Positions 48,528 to 61,851 are shown, counted from the stretch's first letter. The stretch: DNA of 64,000 nt from Silurus meridionalis (GCF_014805685.1 NC_060907.1:2488197-2552196), one strand, 5' to 3'. The notes: generated by a model from the sequence alone, not told the origin. Program-made: numbers and translations.

Positions 48528-51500
48528 TCAGAGAAAAGGGTTGTTGCTGTGGCTCTGGAGCTGGGGGGCTGTTTGGAGGCGGGGCATTGATGAGAGGGGC
48601 AACAAGGGCTGGGGAAGGTTAGGGGGTAGGTCTGGAGGCTGGGGTGCATTTTGGGATGAAGGCAGAGGAAGAGAGGCACTGTAGGGAAGAGCACCGGGCA
48701 AAGCATGGGCCGGCAATGGGGAGGTGGAGTTCGGACGCATCTGATTCAAAGTTAGTCTGCGCTGGTCACAGTGGAACGGGTTAGTGGGCGAGGGAGTGCT
48801 TAGACCTAAAGAAAAAGAAACAAGAAAAAGAAGAAAAGTGTAAATACTAAGTTCTACTATGTCTTTTTCGTTTTTGTTTCTTGAAATGTTTTATTGCACC
48901 CTGTGTATTCTGTATCTTATTCACTATTCCACTTCCAGTCACCAAATACAACCAGAAAACGATTCTGTCATAGTTTTATTCATATCCCCAATCCCATCTA
49001 AATCTACCAAACTTCCATACTATTCTCCCAGTCACACTCTCTACTATCTGCTCTATTCTAGTCCTCTCATATTTTAGCCTTATACACATGATCTCTTAAT
49101 CCAGATCCACATACTGCAATATCATCTTTTCCCCATTGTCTTCATACCTGGTCCAGTCCCAATGCTTGTTTCATTCTCCAATCTATTGTCAGTTTCTGTC
49201 AGCATCTTCAATTCACTCACAAATATCATGTTAGCCCCCATTCAATTCCCAGTCCATTTATAATCCTTTATTCAAATCTCAGGATTGTATCTTCCAATCC
49301 TTCTCCAGTTTATATCAAGACAAGCTATCATTATCTTGTCAATCAGTCTATTTCTTGTCCCCTCCCATGTTCAATCTCTGAATAACACTGGTGGACAGTA
49401 ATAATGTAAATTCGTTACTGTACTTAAGTAGATTTTTCACGAATTCTACATTTCAAAGTCAAATATTTGACTTTTTACTCAACTACATTTACTGAAATCA
49501 GCCGTTTCTTTTTATTTATGAGGATAAAAATGTAACTGGTGAAACACGCACTTGGTGTATCTACTGATCACCAACATACAGTTCAGCATCAGTTCAACAT
49601 CAAGCAGAACATTTAGAAATAAATAAATTGATGGAAGAAACTTCTGACTTGAACTCGCCATAACACCCATGACCTCATTTGTGCGATTCTGAGTTGAAAT
49701 TAAGGTTTTGGGCTCATGATAATTTGAATAGATATCATCAGTGTTTGACTCATATAATAATATCATTCTATTAATAGATCAGTGTGCTGAGAGCTACATT
49801 AGTCTTTTTACATAAACTGAGGTGATTAAGTAAAGAGTCATGTGACAAAAATTTTAATTGAAACATTATACCCATAATAAATCATAGTATTTTGGATGCT
49901 TAAGTACATTTGAAGGCAAATACTTTTGTACTTTTACTCATCTAAAAGTTTAAATGGACACTTTTACTATAAATAGAGTCATATTTTACAGAATATCTCT
50001 ACTTTAACTCAACTACATGGTTTGTGTACTTAGTCCACCATTGCTGTATAATCCCCCTCCAATCCCAGTTCCTTTGTCAGTCCCATTTCTGGTGTTATGA
50101 ACTAATCCAACATCAATCCTTGTTTCATCGTCCAATCCATTCTCAATCCCACTCTATCCCTCGAATCATCATCTAATTAAATTCAAATCCAAGACTTTCC
50201 CTTTAATCCTGTCTAACCCATTGTCTAGCTCTCGGATCAGGATATTTTGTATGCTGTATGTGACACAAGAATTTGGGTAGATTTGTCAAGTGTATTTGTG
50301 TGTTTTTGTGTCTAACCTGAGAGGAAGGGATTCTTGCTCTTGGTTGGTACATTGGCAGGGTTGGGTGTGTGTGTTTGAGACTGTTGTTTTGATGGAATGA
50401 GTGTGTCTAGGTTGATGAGTGATGCAGCAGTAGGACCCAAGAAAGCCTCAGGTGTGCAGCACTTTCTGGGAGTCACTGAATCCAGTGGGGGCCCAAGATG
50501 AGACTGGTCAAAGGTCACCGAACTTGCCTCGACTCTGCCGTTTACCTGCCCACCCACCACCAGGTCAGAAAATGGGTCTATATCTGAAATAAAGAGACAA
50601 ATGTATTCTATCAGCCATTGTCTACAGAACAGATAGTTACACCTTGCTTTTAGAATATACAGTAATGCTGACCCAATTTCACAACTACTGGTCATAGTGA
50701 GAAAGACAGTATGTACATATTAACAGCCTTTAATATGGTGATAATAAGGGATTACCAATAGGAAAAACAGTGTCTAATCGACAAAAGCACATGTCAAACA
50801 CAAAATAAATGCTGGACAGGTTGAGAGAAAAATAGAAATACCTGCTGGACTCTCACAACGAGGGCTAAACACACTGTTAGGTCGTCTGACTCCAGGTTCC
50901 TCTTCCTCATGAATGGTAAATGGGTCGACTCCTGCTGAGGCTTGTCACAAAACACACTAGGTGTCAAATCAACCATGTCTATATAGATTGTATGAAGGGT
51001 TTTCTGCGGTTTAGTTTATTCTGAGGCAGTACCTGGCCGAACAGGACTCCTCCAGGGTTTTTCTGAGGCTTTAGATGTGGTCTTAGTGGGCAGTCCTCCC
51101 CATGGGTCCAGAGGAGATTGGGTCTTAACCCACTGATGATCTGGGCTACTGGAAGAGGGGTGGGATTTCCAAGGACTTCCAACTACAGGTGTACTGGTAT
51201 TAACCACAGCTGAGGACAGGAAATCCAAAGAACAGTATGTATTTCTCTTTTTCTGGTTCTTTTTACTCACATTTAATATTCACCTAAGAACAATAAACTG
51301 AAAAAATATTGCTTTTCAACCACATAAAAGTAAGATAATGGATTCTGCAACTTACAAACAGACTCCCAGGGATCAGAAGTTACAGGGCAGGAGGGCTGGG
51401 CATCCCAGAGATCATCACTGGTTGGTGCGTCGGATTGTTCAATTGGTCCAGATGGTCCAGATGGCCCAGATGGTCCAAATATATCGACTAGATGAATCAT

Positions 51501-54500
51501 GGCTGACTGAAAGAACAAACAGATCATAAAGACAATCACATACCAATAGAGCTGTTAAAGAAAATTCTATTTGGTTGGGTTCACTGGCTGCCAGTTTCAG
51601 AGTCTAGAAATAGAATTGTGTTTTTATTCTCTTACTGGTTACATTCATTTTCCAAGGTCTCACCTTGCTGTGTTACCAACATTTACTTAAGTTAGATGAT
51701 TATTTGGTAGCACAAGTGATCAATTTGAATGATACACAATGGATATCTCCAATGTTTGGTTTCAGAGGCATCCCTTATGTATTCAGCTGGTGTACAAGTA
51801 TTGTTCTACTTCTTAACTTTTTAAACCAGACTAGTTTTAATCTATTTGATGGCATGTCTCTCATGAACCACAGACATAGGCTAGTTTATGAAGCTAACAA
51901 TGAGCAAAGCAGATGGTAACAAAAAGTATAAGGGTAACATGGATGAGACAGAGTGAGTCAGTGATGTAAACATGGCTGAGATTAGATACATTCCTGATCA
52001 CCTGATCATCATCATCATCTTTTCTCTGCTTGTATTCTATATGGGGGATGTTCAACCTGGAAACATTTATGAGACGACACAATTTGAAATCAGATTTTGT
52101 ATTAATATATTAATATGATGTAAGGTTCAGTTACTAGCATGACACTAAAACAGGTAGTAATAAAGGCTACTTTTTACTGAAGTACATGTCAGAGCCCAAA
52201 CTTCTTTACTTTAAGTTGAGTAAAAATGTGTAGTCAGAACTTCAACTTTCACCAGAGTCTTTTGAAACACCAGTATCTGCACTTCTATTTGAGTGAAGGA
52301 TGTGTGTACTTTTGCCATTTTTGGTTAACTACAACCTTAAGTCCAAAAACACTGGGATACTGTGCAAAATGTACATGTACATTGTACAGAGATGCAGCTT
52401 TTTGAACTGAGCGCTAAAAACAAGCTAAATGGTCCCTCTCTTTTTTAGTCTAGAGGACGTGGTGTTGATGGTTTCCAGGAGAAATTAAAATTTCGATTTG
52501 TCTGACCACAGAACTATTTTCCACTTTGCCTCAGTATATTTTAAAAGAGCTTTGGCCCAGAAAGGATGGCGGCATTCTTTTGAATGATAGATAATTAACC
52601 TGCATTTGTAGATGACATGGCAAACTGTGTTTACAGACAATGATTACTGGAGGTGTTAATGAGCGCATGGCGTGAGTTACAGAAACCATTACAGAAATAT
52701 GACTGTTTTAAATTCAGTGCCGCCTGAGGGTGCGAAGATCATGTGCATCAAATATTGATTTTTCTACACTGTTCCTTGTGCACAGAGATTTCTCCAGATT
52801 CTTTGACACTTTCTTTCTTTGGAGAAATTCAACTGTTTTGCAATTTGATGTTGACTGTTGTTCGACAATTTCACCAGATTGGTGAAGCTCTGCCCATCTT
52901 TAATTCTGAGTTTTTGCCTCTCAAAGATTTAACCTAACTAGTTGAAAAAAAATTTCTCCAACTGTTTAATTTTAATATCACCTACTTTTTCCAGACTTTT
53001 GTTGCCTCGTCCCAACTTTTCTGAGATGTGTTGTAGCCATTAAATTTAAAATTACCACCTTTTTTCCCTTAAAATGGTACATTTGCAACATTTGAGATTT
53101 TTTAATATGTGCTACTGTGAATAAAATGTGGTTTTATGTGATTTGCAAATCATTGCATTTTGTTTTTCTTTACATTTTACACAGTGTTTCAACTTTTTCT
53201 GGAACTGGGGTTTGTTGAATTCTGCAAGTGGCCACGAATGGTACATGCTTTTGGGAGCAAAAAGAAATTTGGATTTTCTCATGGTAGTAATGGATGGAGG
53301 AGTGGATTGTTGTTCTCCTACCTCCCCATGTCTAGAGTCACTGCCTCTCCTGCTCATATCTACAGCTTTCTCATCTTGGGTTTCATCATCCTGACCTTTG
53401 CGCTGCTCCTTCAGAAAAAGGAACCAAACTTGAATAATAAAGATGTGTACACAAACAGTACACATGCTACACTGATAAGACATGTTAGATGATGTAAACT
53501 TGAATGTTGGATAATGCAGTGTGTTTGTGTTACCTCTCGACTCATCGCAAGTGCCAGCTGTAGCTGCAGCTCTTCCTCTCCGCTGGTTTGAGGCCGTGAG
53601 TGCTCCAGATCAGAGGCTCTTGGAGACGAGGGGGATGCTGGTAGAGATTGACAGAGAAATGAAAGGTAATATCAGAGAGACATGAAATCTATAGTGACTT
53701 TAGAGAAAGGACTAAATTACGAGCTTAAGATTTCCACACAGACGACTCACAGGTAAAGGAGGATGGAGACCCTCTGGAGCGGCTGAACTCCTCTCCGTAC
53801 AGTGCTGCCATGCTTGGCTGGCTGCTCCTCCTACTGGGGTATGAAGCAGGTGCTGTGCCTGAACCTCCTCCTCCTCCTGCGCTTGCTAACCGCTCTTTGG
53901 TCTTGAGCGCCAGTGCCCTCTCGTGACGGAGCCTGTCCTCATCCCTTAACAACGCTACCAGCTGCTTGGCCTTCTCTCGCACGTTCACGCCCTGATCGCG
54001 CCCGTCCCGGTCCACGAACTGAAAGTCACGAAGCGTCTGAATGGTGAAGGCGTTTTCACGGCATTGCTGCGCTACGCGCTCCGAACCGGTCTTAGCCAAG
54101 TAATCAAGCAGGGTCAGGGCCTAAATAAAAGAATGGGCCTTTGATGACAAGTGGCTAGCATGACCGCTTCGTTGTTCCAGAGCTAACATTTTCGATTGTG
54201 TTTTGTGTTTGTACTGGTATTAAGAGGTAGTATCAAAAAGTTCTAAGAAAAACAAGTCTGTGATTTCATCATAAACAACAAATTTAAACAAAGAGCGAAT
54301 GTGTAATTCTGCATGAAACTGGGCAAATCTACCACAAAGACTTTTGACATGAAATATATTTGACATACGGAGATGCTGCAACGAGTCGTTCAAAGTGGTT
54401 TTGATTGGCATGCACACTTCAAAAGCGGAATAACATCACTGGATGATGTTGAGATCAGGAAGACCTTCAAAGACCTCAACCTCTGAAAATGTCAAAACCA

Positions 54501-55130
54501 TTCGGCAACTTGTGCATGATGATTGGCGGAGAACAATCCACATGATCTAACTTTCACACCCACCCTACTCGCCAGATTTGCAGGCTTTGCCCTCTTTTCC
54601 CGAAGATGGAGATGCAGCTTAAAGGCCCCAGTTTTGACACCATTGTGGAGATCCGGCACGTGCTTGACACACGTCGAAAAGAAGACTTCCAGGACACATT
54701 CCAGAAGGGGGCAGGAACGCTGGGGGCACTGTATTGCTGTGCAAGGGACTATTTTAAACGTAATAGTGTGTAGAAAAATAAAGTACTTTCTGGTAAACAG
54801 AGCTAGTCTTAAAACTTTTTGATACCACCTTGTAATTATGCTAATAATTAGATACCTATAGACAAAGACATAGTAATAAGCATGTTATAAGCACATTATG
54901 ACCTTGTAGACGTGCCTCCAGTTCTTGCCGTGATCGTTGAGGCGTTTCCACACCATGGCCATGACCTCGCTAAAAGCAGCAACACTGAATGTCAGCTCGG
55001 CGATCTCCGACATCAGAGAGCTGGATGGACCCCAGGGGTCATTAGAGGTCGCCTCACGCACTTTTACTTCGGCCTCTGAGTAGTTGTGGACGATGTTTTT
55101 TACCTGCCGCCGCAGGGCTGAGGTAGTCAT
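48528..55130 (-). CDS. epn3: Epsin-3 (584 aa)
   Basis: Exons (complement): 54903-55130, 53751-54120, 53534-53637, 53322-53408, 51356-51506, 51033-51209, 50842-50934, 50317-50583, 48528-48805. Phases agree; total 1755 nt. Epsins bend membranes and link ubiquitinated cargo to clathrin and AP-2. The ENTH domain (1-150) opens MTTSALRRQVKNIVHNYSEA and binds PtdIns(4,5)P2. One clear ubiquitin-interacting motif (GEEELQLQLALAMSRE, ending at 234) is followed by a degenerate one (EKAVDMS, exon 4). DPW-type AP-2 motifs are in exons 5-6 (SDPWES, LDPWGG). A SLINLDTLI segment precedes three NPF motifs (KNPFL, TNPFH and the C-terminal NNPFL). MTTSALRRQ and FSRSRGSPSSF favour EPN3 over EPN1/2. A 5' untranslated part of the first coding exon probably runs to an acceptor at 55227-55228. 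Confidence 0.95.
49386..50046. mobile_element. DNA-transposon-like repeat in the last epn3 intron
   Basis: Begins acactggtggacagtaataa and ends with an approximate inverse (acttagtccaccattgctg). Related to 40300-40510 and 35400-35560. Non-coding. Confidence 0.5.
52320..53212. mobile_element. Non-autonomous DNA-transposon-like repeat in an epn3 intron
   Basis: Inverted relative of 6540-7310 and 37712-38160 (gttgcctcgtcccaactttt, gtgatttgcaaatcattgca, ctggaactggggttt). Longest copy in the window. Lies between epn3 exons 4 and 5. Confidence 0.65.
54224..54832 (+). mobile_element. Internally deleted mariner-like element
   Basis: Inverted ends aggtagtatcaaaaagtt and aactttttgataccacct. Inside are remnants of a mariner transposase, including the final residues around RREDFQ-like and GALYCCARDYF-like sequence. 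About 0.6 kb, against about 1.3 kb for a complete element. In the first coding intron of epn3. Confidence 0.7.
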
Positions 55131-55264
55131 AGCGCCAGCAGGGGTGTGCAGGGCTCGGTGGGTGTCAGGATAGGTGGTACTTTATGTAGTAGACAGGGAT
55201 GATGATGTTCAGAATCAGGAGCGTGTCTGTAGGGAGAAAGATACAGACAGACACCGAGGTGTTG

Positions 55265-55280
55265 CTCTTTGAGTGTCTTG
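55265..55280 (+). repeat. Target-site duplication, left copy
   Basis: ctctttgagtgtcttg; an identical copy is at 60688-60703, flanking the L1-type LINE. Confidence 0.92.
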
Positions 55281-55590
55281 TTTTTTTTTTATTTTTATAA
55301 TTCAACTTTTTTTATTGTTCAACAGTCCAAACTTCACATCAACACGGCATTCAATAATCCTCCTTACTATTACACATTCAGCCACTAGTCACTATCAGTG
55401 GAATACAATTGTAGTTAATTACAATTACAATTATAAGCACATGGAAATTAAACAGCTGTTGATCAGTCCCACTTATTCAAACCATTTTTATATGTTGCCA
55501 GAAATGATCCCACGTTTTCTTCATGCCTCCCTCACTATGCAATCTCCCCAACATGCTCTCGTACGAAGCAATTTCAATCATCCCATCAAT

Positions 55591-58500
55591 TCAATTTTTC
55601 AAGTCTGGGGCTTTTGGGCATTTCCAATCCCGTAGAATCATCCTGGCGGCTGTAATACAACCAATCTTAACTAGAGTAAACACATTCTTTGTTATGTTGG
55701 GTACCACCGATTTATCTCCCAGAAGGCATAGTCGTGGTTCCACAGGTATGTTAGATCCCATCCACTCTTGCATTACGCCCAGAATTTTACACCAAAATGG
55801 GTGAACTAAGGAACATTCCCAAATCATATGCAAATAAGTACCCTCTTCTTCCTTACATTTCCAGCACAGATTATTTCCAGCTATACCCATTCTGTAAAGC
55901 CTTGATGGTGTATAATAATATCTATGTACTACCTTGTAATGAATGAACCTCCCTCTAGCCTCCCTTATGTTCTTACCCACATTAGATATGATGTACAGCC
56001 AATCGTCTTCATGGATATCTATCCCCAAGTCCTTTTGCCAAATAGTCCTCAGGTTCTTACAGTTATCTGCATTTACATTAAGCATTGATTTGTAACACAT
56101 AGAGGCAGTCTGAACTACATGCGGCAACTGAAGATAGGTATAAACAGGGTTATCACTTGTATTAGATCTGCTTTCGATGCTCTGAAGCTGTAGATACTTC
56201 CAAAAATTTCCTTGACCCCCAATATTATATTTTCCCACCAATTCAGAGTATGACATGAAAACACCATTTTCATATAAATCACCAATCACAGTTACCCCTT
56301 TAAGATGCCATTGTTTCCAAAACACACTTGCTTTACCTATGCAAATTTCAGGATTCCTCCATAGTGATGCATACGACTGACTATAATGTGATGTCCTGCA
56401 CAGTTTATGAATTTTGTTCCAAACATATCTTGAGTGCATTGTCACTGGATTTGAGTCCCATTTAGTTCCAGGGCATTGTGAGAGAATGTTAATGGGATGA
56501 AATGGTGAGGCCAGTTTCTGTTCTATCTTGATCCAGTCCAACTCAGAATCTGTCTTGTCCCAATGCTTAGCCAGCTTGGCCATTTCAAAAGAAAGGTTAT
56601 ACAGTCTCACATCAGGTAATGCAAGACCCCCCTTGTCCCTTGGGGAAGTCAATTTACTTATTCTAATCCTCGGTCTTTTTCCATCCCATAAAAAGTCCTT
56701 GATAATTTTGTCATATCTTTTGAAAATAGGGTCTGGAATGTTAACAGGTATCATCATGGATATATAATTGAACTGTGGAGCAATAACCATCTTGACAACA
56801 TTGACTTTACCCCACAAAGAGAGTTTCAGATGTTCCCACTTGTCCACACTGTGCTTTATCTTTGACAGCAGCGGCTCATAATTCAACATCATTATATCCT
56901 CCAAGTTCTGTGTTAGTTTAACCCCAAGGTATGTCATACCTTTAGGAACCCATTTAAAACCGAATTGGGTCACTGTATGGGAGTGACATGTTCTAGATAT
57001 TGGCATAGCCTCAGACTTTACCCAATTTATTTTGTATCCCGACACTCTTGAATATAATTGTATAACACTCATTAATGGAGGTAGACATTTGAGAGGATCA
57101 CGAGATAACAACATAATATCATCCGCATATAACATTAACTTGTGCTCCGTCCCCTCCCCTCCCCCCCTTACTCCCATAATGTTTGGGTCTGCCCTGATCA
57201 TAATGGCCAGAGGTTCCAAAACCATTGTGAATAATAACGGGAACAGTGGACATCCCTGACGAGTACCTCTTGAGATTGTAAAAAATGAGGAAGTCACGCC
57301 ATTTGTCATCACTGCTGCTCTAGGATTCTTATATAATAAACCAATCCAGGACCTATATATATGGCCAAACCCAAAATTCGACAAGGCTGCAGCCAAAAAG
57401 CCCCATTCCACCCTGTCGAAAGCCTTTTCCGCATCCAAGGATATAGCCGCGATCGGGGTGTTTTCTGAAGAATTTAACCACATTAAATGAATTAGCCTTC
57501 TCACATTATTGGCTGACGACCTTCCTTTAATGAAGCCCACCTGGTCCTTATAGATTATACTTGGAAGAACCTTCTCTAACCGTGACGCCAAAATTCTCGC
57601 CAACACCTTACAGTCCACATTGATAAGACTTACTGGTCTAAAATTAGCCGGATCCGTTAAATCCCTATCTTTCTTAGGTATCAGTGTTATCAATGCCTCC
57701 CTGAAAGTACCAGGCAATTCTCCAGTCTCAAACGCCTCTATATAGACCTCTTTTAGGATTAGAGCCACTATATCAACATATTTCCTATAATATTCAGCTG
57801 GAAACCCGTCCGCCCCTGGTGACTTACCAGAGTTCATAGAGGTGATTGCAGCTTTGACCTCCTCTTTAGTAATAGGAAGGTCTAGAGACTCAGATTGCAA
57901 TGCATCTAACTTAGGTAATTTTATATTAGAAAAGAACTGTTCCAGTTCTTCTCCATCCAGACCACCTGAAGATGTATATAAATGTTCATAAAAATTACGA
58001 AAGACCCCATTTATTTTTTTCGTCAATGATACCATAGTATCTCCTCTCCTAATTGCCGGGATAACATTAGCAGCGTTTTGCTGTTTCAATTGTCTGGACA
58101 GGAGCTTGCCTGCTTTTTCCCCGCCTTCATAAAACCTGGTCCGCAGCCTAAATAGTGCATATTCAGCTTTTCTATTATATACATCGTGTAACTGAAATTT
58201 ATATTTACAAATATCCTGATATAAATCATTAGAGTAGTGTCTAGCCAGCTCTTTCTCCAATGTACAAATTGTTGCTTCCAAGTTATTAACCAAGTCTCTT
58301 TCCTCCTTCTTTTTTCTAGCTGCCCGTGCAATCAGTGTCCCTCTAATGTATGCCTTTGAGGCCTCCCATACAGATGCCAACCTATCAGTGCTTCCCACAT
58401 TCAATTCAAAAAAGGAGGTCAGATCGTCAGCCAACAATTTGCTAAACTCCTCGTCTTGCAATAATGCAGTATTCAATCGCCATCTTCCCCTTCTGCCGGC

Positions 58501-59213
58501 TTCAGTATTCAGAGCTATATCCAATTCCACAGCCGCATGGTCTGACAGTACTAATGCTCCAATCTTACAATTTACAACCTGATCAGTGATAGAATTTGAA
58601 AGTAAGAAGAAATCTATCCTAGAGTGGGATTTATGGCAATGAGAATAGAAAGTATATTCTCTTTCTTTTGGATTGACCAGACGCCAAATATCAATCAACC
58701 CAAAATCCTCCGTTAGCATATGAAGGGCAGCCCTATCCCTTGGCATAGAAGATCCCTGATATTTACTCTTATCCAAAACCCCATCCATAACCTGATTAAA
58801 GTCCCCAGCCAAAATTATTTGCCCCCCTCTTTCACCAAGAATTTTGTTTACTTCATGAACAAAACCCGGATCCGCCTTATTGGGGGCATATATATTGCAT
58901 AAAATCACTTTTACTCCATTAATGAGGGTTTCTATACAAATAATCCTCCCCATATCGTCTTTAGTTTCTGTTAACATTACGAAATTCAGCCTCTTATGTA
59001 TTAGGATCATTACCCCATTTTGTTTGCTTGAAAATGATGAATGAAATACATGCCCCACCCAGTCCGCTTGAATTTGAGCGCTTCGTTATCCGTTAAATGA
59101 CTCTCTTGCACAAAAGCAACATCTACATGTTTATGTTTGAGATACGACAGAACCTTTTTTCTTTTAATTGGATTTCCACAACCGTTAATATTCCATGTTA
59201 TAAACCTGATGTG
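55591..59213 (-). pseudogene. L1 ORF2: endonuclease/reverse transcriptase with one frame break
   Basis: The AP-type endonuclease begins near 59210 (ITWNINGCGN, VAFVQESHL, ILAGDFNQVMDG, LSDHAAVELD). Reverse transcriptase follows: GKSPGADGFPAEYY, LITLIPKKDRD, DQVGFIKGRSSANNVRRL, SLDAEKAFDRVEWGFL, RGTRQGCPL and the catalytic LMLYADDIML. The C-terminal part contains a Cys/His cluster (CWKCKEEEGTYLHMIWEC). The protein reads on without a stop from 59058 to 55591 (1155 codons). The first ~50 residues of the endonuclease are in another frame; the shift lies near 59062 and is consistent with the loss of one base. The enzyme makes the first-strand nick and copies L1 RNA at the target. This copy should not make a complete ORF2 protein. 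Confidence 0.9.
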
Positions 59214-59672
59214 ACACCTATACAGGATATAAATTAATCGCACGTTCCGGTGCGTGTAACCAGATATGTTGGATGACTGCCCCCTGTCGGGGAATGGTAT
59301 ATTAAACCGTGATGTACATCTACTCAAACTTAACAAACGACAGTTGAACATTTCAAACACCAAAACTTCCTTCAGCAAAACGCTTTTTCTCCCCAGAAAG
59401 TAACAAATTATCAAACCCCCTACCCAAAGCTTAACAACAAACAAAATAAAAAAAAGAGACAACAAAAAATGAACGGCCATACCAAACAACGAGGACCGTC
59501 CTATCCAAACAACTCGAGATTGCGGTCCGTGAGGTGCCGACTCAGCTATCCAGCCCTGCCTTGGCTGTCAAATATGTTCCGAGACAGCACCGCTATCCGG
59601 CTCACCCGCCCACCCACCGTACCTGCCTAATATGCTCCACTTTGGTGATCTTGTAAAGAGTATATGGTCCCA

Positions 59673-60473
59673 TCATTCTGTCGCACCGCAATGTTCTTTA
59701 ATAAACCGCTCTGCATCCACACTCGATGTAAATACCTTACTCCTCCCTTGCCATGTAAAACGAAGAGAGGCTGGATATGCCAGTGTATATTTCACGTTGA
59801 ATTTTCTCAGCATCCTCCGCGAAGCGGTGAATTCCCTCCGTTTTCTGGCTAATTCTCTGGACATGTCGGGAAAGAGGAAAATCCGACATCCCTCCCATTC
59901 GGTCATTCCCTTCTCTCTGGCCGCTTGTAATACTTTCTCCCTGGCTGACGAGCGTAGAAACTTGATCAAGACTATTCTCGGCGGCTGATCTGCGCTGGGC
60001 CTGGAGGCGGGAGCGCGATGTGCCCTCTCAATTTCGAACTCTCCATCCGGATCGATACCCAGTCCTTCCGATAAGATTTTATACACGCACTTGACCATTC
60101 CACCTGCCTCCAGCCCTTCTTTCAGACCGATCATCCTCACGTTGTTGCGGCGGCTTCTGTTTTCTAGATCCTCAATTCGGTTCCACATAACTTCCACACG
60201 TTTATCATGCCGCTCGCCGTCTCCGACGAGCTTCGAGGTGACGTCTTCCATATTAGAGATGCGGCCCTCCGCTTCGTCCAGCCTTTCTCGGATCGCATGC
60301 ACCGAGTTTTTAAGATCAGTAACAGCCTCTTTGATTGAGGACACATCCGTCGCTACTCCTTGCAGAGTAGAGCTCATTTTGCTTATTTCGGATAATAAGT
60401 TTTCCATATTTAAACCTTGTTCAATCGGCTGGGGTGATAACTCGTGTGCCGGCGAAGTCCGCCTGGTTGTCAT
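59673..60473 (-). CDS. L1 ORF1 RNA-binding protein (266 aa)
   Basis: Intact frame from the ATG at 60473. A predicted coiled coil with heptads spans about residues 25-110 (LLSEISKMSSTLQGVATDVS, LDEAEGRISNMEDVTSKL, VMWNRIEDLENRSRRNNVRM). An RRM-like segment follows (VRMIGLKEG, IERAHRAP, RIVLIKFLRSSAREKVLQAA), then a C-terminal domain (KFNVKYTLAYPASLRFTW). This is the standard ORF1p layout: a trimeric nucleic-acid chaperone that packages L1 RNA. The N-terminus is compact compared with mammalian ORF1p (338 aa in human). Confidence 0.9.
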   Translation of the reverse strand: MTTRRTSPAHELSPQPIEQGLNMENLLSEISKMSSTLQGVATDVSSIKEAVTDLKNSVHAIRERLDEAEGRISNMEDVTSKLVGDGERHDKRVEVMWNRIEDLENRSRRNNVRMIGLKEGLEAGGMVKCVYKILSEGLGIDPDGEFEIERAHRAPASRPSADQPPRIVLIKFLRSSAREKVLQAAREKGMTEWEGCRIFLFPDMSRELARKRREFTASRRMLRKFNVKYTLAYPASLRFTWQGRSKVFTSSVDAERFIKEHCGATE

Positions 60474-60687
60474 GCGGCTCGTCGTCGCTCCCTTGAATTT
60501 TTAGATGTGGACGTCGACATTCGCGGTCCAGACCACTTTTTCTTTATTCACAAGTGTTTAGTCACAAGGGACACTAACTCTGAGAGATACACGCGGAGTA
60601 AATATACTCGAATAAATTGAAAATATGGGTGGGCCTAGGGAGCTACACAACTATGCTGCCATCTTCCTCAGCGGTCCCACATGACTC

Positions 60688-60703
60688 CTCTTTGAGTGTC
60701 TTG
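60688..60703 (+). repeat. Target-site duplication, right copy
   Basis: ctctttgagtgtcttg, identical to 55265-55280. Confidence 0.92.
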
Positions 60704-61409
60704 TAATAATTGAGGTCATGTCTGATTAATATTACATGAACGCATTTTTCCCCTCCTTTTTTCCAGCACTATAAGATCAATTTTCTATTATGAGACTGAT
60801 GTATAATTGAACAATCTGCTACACTGGCTACTTCCTCTAGAACACCACCAGGACAGGAAGTGTGGCAGGATGTAGATCATCAAGAAATATGCAATGAAAC
60901 CTCAGTAATGATTCATGTAAAATTTGAAGTGAGTGGGGTTTCATACTAATGAATATGCGAGGAAGGTTGGAGGCAGTGACCCTGCATGCGTCATATTTGT
61001 ATTTGAATAAAAATCAGGAAAATGAACTTGTTAAAAAAAATAGCTCCACCCTTAACCCTGCACCAAACCCCACCCCTAACTCCGCCCCAAATCCCAACAT
61101 CCCAACCTTCATAACTTTTCTGTGTAAAATATTACAGTACAGAATGTTTAACCCAATAAGATCATTTTAAACAGTAGCTATTCCAAGTGTTGTGGGGACT
61201 CTTGATATCACCCGAATGAGGATGAGGTTCACCTTTTGAGTCTGGTTCCTCTCAAGGTTTCTTCCTCATAACATCTAAGGGAGTTTTTCAATGCCACAGT
61301 AACCACGGCTGCTCATCAGGGATAAATACACATAACTGTTAAATTCTGTAAAGCTGCTTTGAGAAAATGTCCCTTGTGAAAAGCACAATAGAAATAAACT
61401 TGGCTTGTG

Positions 61410-61460
<51 letters not shown>

Positions 61461-61525
61461 AAACCTACAATGGTCTAACATCAGTATGCAACAAAGTGTA
61501 GTTTTAGTCACTGCAGCATGGATGG

Positions 61526-61571
<46 letters not shown>

Positions 61572-61667
61572 ACCGTTTTACATCGTGATCTGTTGCTATG
61601 GCGACAATGGCCCACAGGGAGTGGGCTGAAAATTGAGGAGGCAGGGTTGCCCCATATCTTACTGAAG

Positions 61668-61715
<48 letters not shown>

Positions 61716-61813
61716 TATTCCGTTATTGTGGGGACTGAATTTTCTCTCAATAGGTGTATCATGACAATGTTGCTTTTTTTGGTTTTAAATATTCAGAAAA
61801 AAATCTCTCTCTC

Positions 61814-61851
<38 letters not shown>

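Larger units (their letters stand above)
55281..60687 (-). mobile_element. Full-length L1-type LINE
   Basis: About 5.4 kb between perfect 16-bp target duplications. Read on the minus strand: 5' region (60474-60687), ORF1, spacer, ORF2, a 3' region of about 310 bp, and an A-rich tail at 55281-55300. The same strand as epn3, inside its presumed first intron. The perfect duplications and only one obvious break indicate a recent insertion. Confidence 0.93.

Noticed and set aside
54523..54822. 99-codon plus-strand frame in an epn3 intron
   Set aside because: Part of a deleted mariner-like element.
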